Source: Struthio camelus
Taxonomy: Eukaryota; Chordata; Aves; Struthioniformes; Struthionidae
NCBI RefSeq assembly: GCF_040807025.1
Contig: NC_090967.1
Location: 3,904,001 to 3,968,000, forward strand
Length of the DNA: 64,000 nucleotides
Reading direction: 5' to 3'
Below the pieces are notes generated by a model that did not search any database, was not told the origin of the DNA, and saw only the letters and a program-made list of their open reading frames with translations. This document shows, piece after piece, positions 1-26,500 of this stretch. How positions within the stretch are numbered: position 1 is the stretch's first letter; each line of letters opens with the position of its first letter. A program made the translations under genes and the position numbers.

Positions 1-267
1 TATGAGGTTGTCTGAGTGTGGAGAGGTGGAGCCAGCCCGAAAGCTCCCCCTCCAGCACAGAAAAGAAGCTCTTAAACTCCCTATATGCTGTGAGAGTGGC
101 TGAGCACTAAATGAGGAAGTAAGAGGAGGAAAAAAAATTGGTTGCAACTTGTAGTTGCAGCAGAAACACAAAGCAAAGTGCCCGGGGATGGACCCGGGCC
201 CCTGGTGACAGGACCCCCACCCGTTCCGAGGGCAGGACGTGCGGGACAGCCGGGCTGCGGTGACGCC
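1..267 (+). promoter_or_regulatory. MYO1F: MYO1F promoter and 5' untranslated region
   Basis: This stretch lies directly upstream of the MYO1F start codon. It contains a purine-rich ETS/PU.1-type motif, GAGGAAGT at 113-120, followed by a second GGAGG-rich run. MYO1F is expressed mainly in myeloid and other immune cells, whose promoters commonly use PU.1 near the transcription start instead of a TATA box. I see no convincing TATA element. The exact transcription start cannot be read from sequence; the PU.1-like motif about 150 bases before the ATG suggests it lies roughly between 125 and 200. This is inference from motif and gene identity. Confidence 0.5.
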
Positions 268-16599
<16,332 letters not shown>

Positions 16600-17735
16600 G
16601 CTCCATCCGGTGGTTGCACTGCCAGGTGTGATGGGAGGCCACCAGCAGCATCCTCTCACCTCACCACCGATGAAGAAGTGCAACCCAAGCAAGATCCATG
16701 TCCCTGCCTGGAGCAGGCTGGTGGTGGACAAAAGGCAGCTCTCTGCAGCCAGTTGTGATGTGGGGGGGGGGGGGGGGGGAGGGGACCACCACACACTCCC
16801 AATGGCAGCTTTGCCAAAAATCACTTCTGAGTCCAGCGTGAGGAGAGGGGCTGACCGGCTCCTTTCTGCTATACTGGTGTTTCATAACCACTTCCCCTTC
16901 AAGCTGGCCACCCTCTGGGCCCCCTTCACTGGCTGCCCAGCCCATTCTCTGCCTCCACACTGCCCATACCCACCAGCCAGGGTTGTGCCGGTGGAAATCA
17001 CCAATTTCCACAGCTGCTTGAAATCATAGCCCTGGAGCAAAGACTGTCTCTTTGCTCCCTGCTCATACAGCACGTCACACCACGGGCATTGGAACTGCTA
17101 AAGATGATTCTGGGGTATAAATAGGATTGTTGTTAATAATTGTAGTTATAAAGTTACCCTATATGCCAGTGGTGGCTTTGATCCTCTGACTTTGATGCTG
17201 GGGCGTTCACATCTTGCAAGCACAGCAAATCTCAGTCTGATGCAAAAATAGAGCCAAGAGTAAGTATTTCACCCATGGGCCCCTCCATGGTGACAAGCGC
17301 AAACGCATGCAGGAGGCAGCCCCGTTCCCTCCGCTTCAAATCCTGCCAGAAGATGCTGGGCATGGAAACAAGCTTCCCCCATAAACCTGGCTCAGATGCC
17401 TGTACAACCCAGCGCGATGCTGGACTGCACAGCATGGCTGGGAGCTGCTGGGATCTCGGAAATCGCTCCTGCTAGAGCAGCAGGGGAGGAAAGCGCTAGG
17501 AAAGGGGGCACAATGGGACCTGGGCATTGCTGCTGTGCCCCAATTTCCTGGGAAAAGAGCTGCAAGGACTGTTTAGCCAAAGCCCAAAGAGCCTTTTCAT
17601 GGGAGATGCCTGAGGGCTGCACTCAGGCAGGTCAGACTGGGCTGCCTTGTTTGGCCCGAATGGGCCAGAACTCGATGGCTCGGCAGATGTAGCAATTTGT
17701 CATGATTAATAAAGAGCTGGGACTTCCCCCAGAAA
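16600..17735 (+). other. MYO1F: MYO1F 3' untranslated region (inferred)
   Basis: This segment runs from the TGA at 16597-16599 to just past the first AATAAA. It includes an uninterrupted run of 18 G at 16762-16779, which could form a G-quadruplex in the mRNA and is also a place where sequencing may be unreliable. No open frame of interest is present. The 3' end is inferred only from the poly(A) signal at 17708. Confidence 0.55.
17708..17713 (+). terminator. MYO1F: Candidate poly(A) signal of MYO1F
   Basis: AATAAA lies about 1.1 kb after the MYO1F stop, the first canonical hexamer I found downstream. A G-rich stretch follows within 40 bases, as expected of a downstream element. Confidence 0.55.
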
Positions 17736-19309
17736 GCAGGGCAGTGGGGGCTCCTCCCGCAGGAACACCGGGGGGGGGGCTGTGCCACGGGTGGCAGAAA
17801 GCAGCTTCGTCTGAGGACTCAGAGACCCGCACTCGGTGCAGGGCAGATCTGCTCGGGAATCAGCTCTTTTAGGGTGCCACGGGGGTTGCTTTGAGGCCAG
17901 ACCTTTTCCCTCTTGGAGAGAACAACTGCGCTCAAGTCCTTCAGCTGTAGGGGGGGGACCGTTGTCCTCCAGCTGGGTAACAGGATGGCTGCATCGGGGC
18001 TGAGCTTTGGGTGATCCCTGGGCTGGTTTTCCCCTCCAGGCTAGGCATTTCTGGTGCTTGCAGCATTCTCGGGGTTTTACCCCATTGCTGACAGTGTGCA
18101 GCTACGGCACCACCTCGTACCTCTTTCTGGGTCCGCCGTCCTCTCTGTTGAATGGGGAAACTGAGGCCCAGTGAGGAGCGATGTCCTAGGACAGACTGAG
18201 GAGGATTGCCTGTCCCCGTGCCAGCTGCAAGGGATGTGGTTTTTTTGGTAATCCTGCCTCTGGGGTTAGAAACGGGGAGCCCCGAGTCCCCAGCTCCCCA
18301 GCCCGCTAACCCCTGCGACCATGCTGCAATCACAGCAGCCCTCAGGGGAGAGAGATGTTGGGAGGGGGCTGAGCCCATCCGGTGGCAGGGGGGGGTGCAT
18401 TTGGGGAGGTTTAGCATCAGGGCCAGGGTCTAACAGTGCCTTTGCAGCAGGATTTGTCCCCGTCTGCCCTTCCCTTCCTCGTGGACACCCCGTGTTGCTG
18501 GGAATGGCCTTGGTCCCGGCCCCCCCCACAGGCACACACAGCCCCCGGTGGGCTGGGGGCAGAGGGATGCCCCAGGGGATGCTTTTGCTGCAGGGCTCTG
18601 TGCGTCCTCCCGCCCCCCCCCCCCCCAATGCCTTTTTAATCCCTTTCTTTATCAGCCAGGCATGCTCCTGCGTTGCAGGGCGCCGGAGCGGAAGTGACGG
18701 CAGCCCGCACTCCACACTGCTCGGCTGGCGCCCTTCCTCTCCCCACCCCAGCCCTCTTCCTCTTCCTCCCTCCCCACATCCCCATGCCCCTGCCTGGGGC
18801 TCACCCCCTGCCCCTGGCAAGCAAAACCCTTCCTTGGGTGCCAGAGATGGGGGGGGGGGAGGGGATGGGACACCGATGGGGCAGGGGGGATTAGGGGAGC
18901 CTATTTCCTCCAGGCTGGGAGCGGCAGAAGGCAAAAGGCTGCCGGGAAATGAAGTCCGTCTGTCCGTCCCTCATGCTGCAAACTGAGCATCCTGTAAACG
19001 CCCAACTGTCTGCAGGGCAGGCAGAGCCTCAGCTCTTCTTTAATGAGAAAAAACAGCTTTGGATACTCTGGAGTTTTAGGAACCTCCCTCCCTTGCACCT
19101 TCCAGCCCCCTTTTTTAGGCCACAGAAGGTGCCCAGCACCCTGGGCCTGCGTCAGGCCACATCTGACCGCTGGCAGCCAGTGCCAGGCATGTGGCACACT
19201 CCCACCAGTGTCAGCGGCGTAGGCCCTGCGGTAGGTGTGGAGGGCCCTGCCAGCGCCGGGAGCAGGGCCCGTCCCGGGCACCCCAAGGGTCCCGGGTACT
19301 GCGAGGGGC
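17736..19309. other. Intergenic, MYO1F to minisatellite
   Basis: No gene was recognised. The segment is GC-rich with several homopolymer C/G runs (for example near 18612-18626 and 18849-18860). A probable MIR remnant lies around 18148-18200. Open frames here (up to about 220 codons) carry no recognisable domain. Confidence 0.7.
18148..18200 (-). repeat. MIR-like SINE fragment
   Basis: The core AATGGGGAAACTGAGGCCCA at 18151-18170 matches the conserved MIR core in reverse orientation. The rest has decayed. Boundaries are approximate. Confidence 0.45.
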
Positions 19310-20100
19310 TCAGGATGCTCTGAGAGCCCTGGGATGCTCTGAGGACCTTGGGCTCCTCCAAGGCCTTCAGCTGCTCACAGCGGCTCTGATGCTCACAGGG
19401 GCTCTGAGGGCCTGGGATACTCCAAAGGGTTCAGGGTGCTCTGAGGGGTTTGGGGTGCTTTTAAGGACTTGGGGTGCTCCAAGAGCCCTGGAATGCCCTA
19501 AGGGGCTCAGGGTGCTACTAGATGCTCAAGGTGCTCCTAGATGCTCAGGCTGGTCTGAGGTGCTCAGGATGATCTGAGGGGCTTGGGGTGCTTTTAGGGT
19601 ATCAGGGTGCTCTGAGCACCCTGGGGTGCTCTAAAGGGCTCAAGGGTGCTCCAAGGGGTTTGGAATGCTCTTAGGGGCCTCTGATACTCTGAGGGGCTTG
19701 GGATGCTCCAAGGGGTTCAGGCTCTTAGGGTCTTGTCATACTCCAAGGGCCTCTGTGGGTCCCAGCATGCTCCAAGAGGGTCAGGGTGCTCCAAGGAGCT
19801 TGGGGTGCTCCAAGAGGCTCGGGGTGCTCCAAGAGGGTCAGGGTGCTCCAAGGGGCTTGGGGTGCTCCAAGAGGATCAGGGTGCTCCAAGAGGCTCGGGG
19901 GTGCTCCAAGAGGAGCAGGGTGCTCCGAGGGCCCTAGGTTGCTCCTAGGGACTCAGGGTGCTCCAAGGGGCTCAGGGTGCTCTGAGAGCCCTGGAATGCT
20001 CCAAGGGGCTCCGGGTGCTCCAAGGGGCTGAGGGTGTTTTGAAGGGATCGGGCTGCTCCGAGGGGAATCAGGGTGCTCCAAGAGCCCTGGGATGCTGCAG
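19310..20100 (+). repeat. 19-bp minisatellite, degenerate at its left end
   Basis: From about 19764 to 20100 the sequence repeats a 19-bp unit beginning GGGTGCTCCAAG, with phase maintained at 19784, 19803, 19822 and 19841. From 19310 to 19760 the same motif recurs with irregular spacing and substitutions (GGTGCTCTGAGG, GGTGCTTTT), suggesting older, decayed copies. Because 19 is not a multiple of 3, the array opens long repetitive frames in several phases; they are not genes. Confidence 0.9.
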
Positions 20101-20150
20101 CCGCACACCCGCTCCGCAGGGTGCGTGCAGCCCCCACGCAGAGGCTGCGA

Positions 20151-20314
20151 GCGTGTGCGTGTGCATGGGGGTGCGTGTGTGCATGTGCATGGGGGGTGCG
20201 TGTGTGCGTGTGCATGGGGGTGCGTGTGCGTGTGCATGTGTGTGCGTGTGTGCGTGTGCATGGGGGTGCGTGTGCGTGTGCGTGTGCATGTGCGTGCGTG
20301 TGCATATGCGTGTG
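20151..20314. repeat. Alternating purine-pyrimidine (GTGCGT/GTGCAT) tract
   Basis: About 160 bases are built from GT, GC and AT dinucleotide steps in strict purine-pyrimidine alternation, interrupted by short GGGG blocks. It lies directly upstream of the ZNF414 CpG island. Such sequence is prone to Z-DNA under negative supercoiling (general DNA-structure knowledge). Confidence 0.85.
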
Positions 20315-20399
20315 AAAACACCCGGGGAAGCAGAGCCTGGGGACGGGGCGGGGGGGGAGGCACCAGAGCGGGGCCGGGCCTTGGTTGTCCCCCCCCCGC

Positions 20400-20478
20400 C
20401 CCCCGCCCCTCCGCTCCCCTCCCTCCTGCTTCCTCCCCTCCCTCCTCCTCCTCCTCCTCCTCCTCCTCCTCCTCCTCC
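20400..20478. repeat. Polypyrimidine (CCT)n tract
   Basis: An almost pure C/T run becomes a clean CCT trinucleotide repeat from 20441 to 20478. Mirror-symmetric polypurine-polypyrimidine DNA of this sort can form triplex (H-DNA) structures near promoters. Confidence 0.85.
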
Positions 20479-20532
20479 CCGCTCTCGCGACAGCTGCGTG
20501 CAGAAAATGGCCCCCCGGCCCCGCCGCCGCTG

Positions 20533-20596
20533 ATGCCCGCTGCGGGCGGCGCCGGCCCCGCCGCAGCCCCGCCGCCGCCGCCGCCGCCGCCGCCCG
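20533..20596 (+). CDS. ZNF414: Candidate ZNF414 first coding exon A (Ala/Pro-rich)
   Basis: An ATG at 20533 opens 21 codons rich in Gly, Ala and Pro, ending in a run of nine prolines from a CCG repeat, then a strong donor (G|GTACGT) in phase 1. Exon 26227 starts in phase 1, so the two join in frame, whereas joining to exon 24856 in this phase meets an early stop. The exon lies inside the CpG island. No conserved protein motif supports it, so translation is inferred from splice phase and position only. Confidence 0.4.
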
Positions 20597-23500
20597 GTAC
20601 GTGGGAGCCGGCCCGGGGGGGGCTCGGCCCGGGGGGCCCGCAGCTCCGCCGGGAGGAAGGGGGCGGCGGGGGAGCCCTGGGCTGCGGGAGCCTCCGGGCG
20701 AAGCCGCCCTCCCCGGGGGGGGGGGGGGGGGGCTGTTAGCTGCGGGGGCTGCTACTTCTAGGGGGCTTCTAGCCACAGGGGCTACTAGCCGGGGGTGTAT
20801 TACCTTTAGGGGGCTACCAGCTCCAGGGGCTACTGGCCATGGGGAGCTGCTAGTTTTGGGGGGTATCATCGGGTACGGGTGATGATATTCACTAGGGGCT
20901 ACTGGCTGGGGGTTACTATCTATGGGGGGGCTACTGGCCATGGGTGTATAACCCGTGGGGGGCTACCAGGCATGGGGGCTATTGGCCATGGGTGTATTAC
21001 CCGTCGGGGCTACCAGGCATGGGGGCTGTTGGCCATGGGTGTATTACGCCTGGGGGGCTTCCAGGCATGGGGGCTGTTGGCCATGGGTGTATTATGCCTG
21101 GAGGGCTTCCAGGCATGGGGGCTATTGGCCATGGGTGTATTACCCATGGGGGCTACCAGGCATGGGGGCTATTGACCATGGGTGTATTACCCATGGGGGC
21201 TACCAGGCATGGGGGTTATTGGCCATGGGTGTATTACGCCTGGAGGGCTACCAGGCATGGGGGCTATTGGCCATGGGTGTATTACGCCTGGAGGGCTTCC
21301 AGGCATGGGGGCTATTGGCCATGGGTGTATTACCCATGGGGGCTACCAGGCATGGGGGCTATTGGCCATGGGTGTATTACGCCTGGGGGGCTTCCAGGCA
21401 TGGGGGCTATTGGCCATGGGTGTATTACCCATGGGGGCTACCAGGCATGGGGGCTATTGACCATGGGTGTATTACCCATGGGGGCTACCAGGCATGGGGG
21501 TTATTGGCCATGGGTGTATTACCCGTCGGGGCTACCAGGCATGGGGGCTATTGGCCATGGGTGTATTACCCATGGGGGCTACCAGGCATGGGGGTTATTG
21601 GCCATGGGTGTATTACGCCTGGAGGGCTACCAGGCATGGGGGCTATTGGCCATGGGTGTATTACCCATGGGGGCTACCAGGCATGGGGGCTATTGACCAT
21701 GGGTGTATTACCCATGGGGGGCTACCAGCCAGAGGGGCTATTGGCCATGGGTGTATTACCCATGGGGGGCTACCAGCCAGAGGGGCTATTGGCCATGGGT
21801 ATATTACCCATGGGGGGCTACCAGCCAGAGGGGCTATTGGCCATGGGTATATTACCCATGGGGGGCTACCAGCCAGAGGGGCTACCAGCCATGGGTGGAT
21901 CACCCCAGAGGGCTACTAGCCACAGGAGCTGTGGCAGGGGGTGGGATGTGTTATCCATGGGGGGCTGCCAGCCACAGGGGCAGGTAGCTTGGGGGGGTGG
22001 GGAGGGGCAAAGCCCCCGCTCTCCGCGAGCCGGGGGCCAAGCAGGAGCGTAGGGGCCTGGCAGCGCTGTGACCCGTCGCCGCTCGGCCGGGACGCAGGCG
22101 CCTGCTTGCTTATCCCGTCGGAGCATCCCCGGCCCCTCCATCTTCCCGCGCGCGTGCGAGGGAGCCGCTCGGTTGCCGTGGGGCGCTGAGCTCTGAACCC
22201 CCCCCCCCCGGTGCAAACTTTCCCCGGGGCCGAAGCCGGGGGCTGCCCGCTCGCGGCGGGACGCAGCTTTGTCCCGGGTTCGGCGAGGACGATGCCGCCT
22301 GGTCCTTCCTCCCGCGGTGGCTCCCGAGGGCTCTGCCTGGAAAGGAAAGATAATATTCCCCCCCCCCCCCCCCCCGCAATGGGCACTGAGCAGCTTAAGG
22401 CCCGGTTTAGCCAGCTCGCGGGCCGAGCGGCGTCCGAAGGCGCTATTTTAATTTCCCACGCCGCGTTTTAGCCCCGCGGGCAGGAGGTCGGGGCGCTTTG
22501 GCCGCGAGCAGGACGGCGGGCGCCGCGGGAGCCCTTCTGCTGTCGCAGCCTTTCTTTCCCGGCTCCCGGCGCCGCTCGTGCTCTGCGGCGAGCGATCACA
22601 TGAGCCCCCTGCTCGGAGCCTTTGTCTCTTATCTCGTGCGCGGCGCGGGCTGCATTTCGGGAGCTCTCCCCGACCTCCGGCCGTAGATCACGGTATGGAT
22701 TCCCAAATAGCCGTATTTCTCCCGTTTATCCTCCCAGGGTGGATTTGCAAATATGTTCGGCGCTTGCTGATGCATCCAAACCCGCCAGTTTGGATGGGGG
22801 AGATGAGCCGTGTTGGTTATTAACCGTAGCTGCTCTGCTCAACTGGGAGCTGCAAACCCTTCTGGGTACCCCCCCCCCCTTTCCCCATCAGCCCCAAGAA
22901 ATGATTGTTTTCGGGGCTCCCTGTTCGTTGCAAGCGCCGGAGCGAGCCAGCACCGCTCAGTCCGGGCTTAAACCGGGACATTTTGTGTCGCCAGCGAGCT
23001 GGGCGCAGGCGTTCGCGCAGGCGTGCCCGGCCCTCCCCAGCAGGTCGGGGGCCGCTCGCGGCCGAGCCCGGCTCGCTGACACCTGGACGCCCCTGCAGCA
23101 CGCGCGCGGCGTGATTTTTTTTTATTATTATTATTTTATTTTATTTTTTATCGCTTAGAGAAAGCGAACTCGAGGGCTGTTACTGTGGCAACCAGCCGTG
23201 CTGCTCCCGCATTGCAACCGAGCGGGTGATAAATTAAAAGCGGGGGGGGGAATTGGGGAGGGGGGGGAAATCTGCACGGGATTATTCCCGCCGCCCGCCC
23301 CCAGCTCGGTGCGCCAGGCCTGCGGCTTTGTTTTGTTTTTGCGTTCAGGCTTGGGGTTGGTTGGTTGGTTGTTTTTTAACTCGGCGTCGTCCCTCCCGGC
23401 GCTGGCAGGATGCGAGCAGCGCGGTGGCAATGGCCTTGCAAGCCGGAGGGGGACCTGCATGCCGGCCGGGGGGGTCCCTGGGGTCCTTTTTGGGAGGCGT

Positions 23501-26500
23501 CTGTGAATTCAGCCCTGGCCGAAGGGGTTTGGTTCGCTCAGTCCTTGCAAAGCGGCGCGGCTGTGGGAGACGAGGTTGGCGCAGAAAGTTTGCAGGGATT
23601 TTGATAGAGCTTTTTTTCTTCTTCTTTTGCATCAGGAGGGGGAAATGCAGTTTTGTTGGAAGAAAAGGTCTCGGGAATCTCCTTTTTGGGGAGAAGGAGC
23701 ATTAAAAGGATCGAGGCAGGGCTGCCTCTTCTTGCTTAGCCCCTTATGCTGCATCCATATGGCACCTAGACGTTGCAGTGGCAGGAACTGAAAGAACAAA
23801 GCTTTGACGCTCCTGGGGTTTTTTCTGATAGCACGAGGCCTTGAAAGTGTAGCAAAATGTCAAATTTCTAGTCCTCCTTCCTCCTCCGAGTCTGTGTTTC
23901 CCTGGCTGGGAAAACTGATTCCAGATCAGCCCTAGATGTCACTGCCTGTTCCCGGGACCTGGTGCCAAATTGTCTCCGATGGCCTCTGGACGTGATGGTC
24001 AGGAGCGGGATGCTCTGGCCTGCTGCACAAGAGGCGAATTTTTTAAGTAGATTTTTTTTCGATAAACTGGGAGATTCTTTCTTTAAAAGCATTGCATCGA
24101 GGCTGTCTTTCGAAGCTCTCGAGGCAGGAGTCCGCTTGCCGCACAGTGAGCCTCCGGAGTCTGCCAGGTGTTTAAATGCATTGCTGGGTTTTCTGAATGT
24201 TACAGCTTGCTGGTGGGATCGTGAACCGTATGTGCCCCCCTTACCCACACAGGCTGAGCGAGGCCAAGGCATTTGCCAGGGACCAGGATTGTCAGGCTGA
24301 GGAAAGGTCCCAAAACACCCATTCTCAGGGGGGCGGTCCCTGCTGCTGATCTTCACAGTCATGCAGCGGGACCTGCTGTTCCTAGAGCATCCTCTTGGCA
24401 CGGGGACGGGACTTGGCATCACCCCGCCTGCGCTTTGCAGCCTGTTGTCCTCCTTGCAGTACAATGAACCCTTAGAAACTGCGTTAGACCGGCTGATGGC
24501 CTGCGGGAGGTGGGACTGTGCCCAGCAAAGCCTCAGGCCTGGCTGGCAGCAAGAGAGGTTAGAAAGGCTCCTCTAATATTGCTTTGGTACCGCTGACGCC
24601 AGTGACCTTCGTTGGGCTTTGTAGGGGATTGATGGATGATCTGAAACTGCCTGTGGAGCAAGAGAGGCAGGAAGGGACAGCAAAGTCTCTGGCTTTAGAG
24701 GCTTTAGAAACACCAACCGGGACCTCCCATGATAGCCGCAGCCCTCTCCAGGCTGCGGCTCGGTCCCACCATCGCTGCTCCGCAAGCAGGAGGAGGAGGA
24801 TGCTGTTGGCATTGCTCTGTGCCAGACTAACCTCTCACCCTTGTGTTTGATTTAGCGCCACCAGGAGAAGACCCAGTCGGTGGTGTCTGGCGTGCTGGCC
24901 CGCTCTGCCACCACCCTGGCTTTCCCTGAGCTGTACCCCTCGCCCGAGCCCATCAAGAGCGAGGCCATGAAGACAGAGAAAGATGAGGCTTTGCCCACCT
25001 TCTTGGGCAGTAAATACACTGGAGAGGGGGCAGGTGAGTCCCTTGCAATATGGGGGGCAGCACAAGGCGGGGGAGAAACCTTTTCTCATGTTGCTGTGAA
25101 GACCCTTCCGCCAAACCTTGTGCGGGGCTGTGACCGGCAGGGATGTTGGACAGGCTGTTTCTGCTCAAGTGTGCCTTCAGATGGGCTTCATGGACTCATG
25201 CTTCTCACCTAGTGCCCCTGCTTGGGTTTGGGTGGACTGGATCTAGCTAGAAGCACCCCAAGTGCGTGCACGTGTGTGTGTGTCCATGTGCACGTGTGCA
25301 CTGGGCATCGTCCAGTGTCTGCAAGATGTCAGCAAGCTTTGCCACCAGACCAACAGCTTTTCCTAGAGCAAAGACCCTCACGCTTCTAACCACCCTCAAA
25401 TGATCCTGCCTGGCTGGCTCCATCCAACCCAGACCCACTAGATCCCAGAACTGCCAGGGCCATTTAAGGTCTTGGTTTGTAACAGGTAGGAATGAGGCCA
25501 GAACAGTGAATTGGGCCAATCTTTGCAAAACAGAAACCTCGGCTCAACTTGAAAGAGAAATTGGCATTTAAGCGTGTAGTTATGGTGCCAAGCTGTGTCC
25601 TGCTCGAAGTTCAGACCCCGGGGGAGCCTCCTGCTTCTGGGCTCGCCAGCCAGCGTCCAGGTTCTGGAGGGGACCGGCAGAAAAGGTCCAACCCTGGCTC
25701 ATCTGAACCTGCGGCTGGTGTCGTTGAGGGCTGTGCCAATCCCCAGGCCTGGGCAGCATACATAAATCTGTCCTGTGTGTCATCTCCTGGTGCTACGAGC
25801 ACCTGGAGTTTAAACAGAACGCAGGACGCAACAGGAGGGGAAACTGTGGCACAGGAGCAGCAGAGCAGGCCAGGGCAGTGTGAGCTGCAGGCATCTTTAT
25901 TTCCGGCCTGGTGACTTGCCTGCTGCATTCCTGGTACCATCTCTGCAGCTTCTTCAGGTTAATGGTTGGCAGCAGCTGGGTTCTGGGCTTGCTAAACTGC
26001 CCACCCAGGAGCAAGGAATCCAGGGCAGGTGGGAGGAGAGGGCACAGCTAATGCCTTTTTTGAGCATTCCTGGATTTCTGTGTTTGCGGGTGCACTTAAG
26101 CTTAGCAGTGACTCTCTGATGTGACATCCTTGTGCTGCTGCCTTCACCTCCAAGCTGGGTGATGCACAAATGAGTGCTTAGCTACATCTCCAGCAGATTT
26201 TAACCTGGAAGGACTCTCTCCGCCAGGTTGCAGCGACCCAGCTCTGTCCGGCAGCCAGATGCCGGTGGTGGGGAGCGGAGGCGGAGGAGGGCAAGCGCAG
26301 GATCTGCGGCTGCTGAAACGCCGACCTGTCCCCGGTGAGCTCAGCATGGGGCTCTGCGGGGCCTCCCCAGAGCAGGGATGGCGCACTGCAAATGCCATGG
26401 GAGAAGGCGGTGGCTCTGGGGTGGGTTTTGTCCTTGCTAGGATGAGGTAGCCTGTCCTGTCCAGGTCTAGGAGGGCCCTCTGCGTGGCAGGGTGGCTCAT

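Larger units (their letters stand above)
20330..20740. promoter_or_regulatory. ZNF414: CpG island, probable ZNF414 promoter
   Basis: The segment is dense in CG dinucleotides and contains a polypyrimidine CCT repeat, a CCG repeat, a short proline-rich open frame, and a strong splice donor (GTACGT at 20597). It is the first island upstream of the ZNF414 zinc-finger exons and on the expected side. The transcription start is not fixed by any single motif. A G homopolymer of about 18 bases lies at 20715-20732. Confidence 0.55.

Noticed and set aside
20938-21905. CRISPR-like appearance of the regular array
   Set aside because: Units are contiguous with no unique spacers, and the DNA is clearly vertebrate.
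20944-22052. Repetitive open frames up to 365 codons (GLLAMGV.. type)
   Set aside because: They are produced by the 47/48-bp tandem array, appear in several frames at once, and lack a credible start or splice context.
24461-24508. Possible ZNF414 exon ([16 protein letters not shown]) after a CTTGCAG
   Set aside because: The acceptor is acceptable but the donor (GTGGGA) is weak. Its phase does not link the first exon to the exon at 24856, and I recall no matching ZNF414 sequence.
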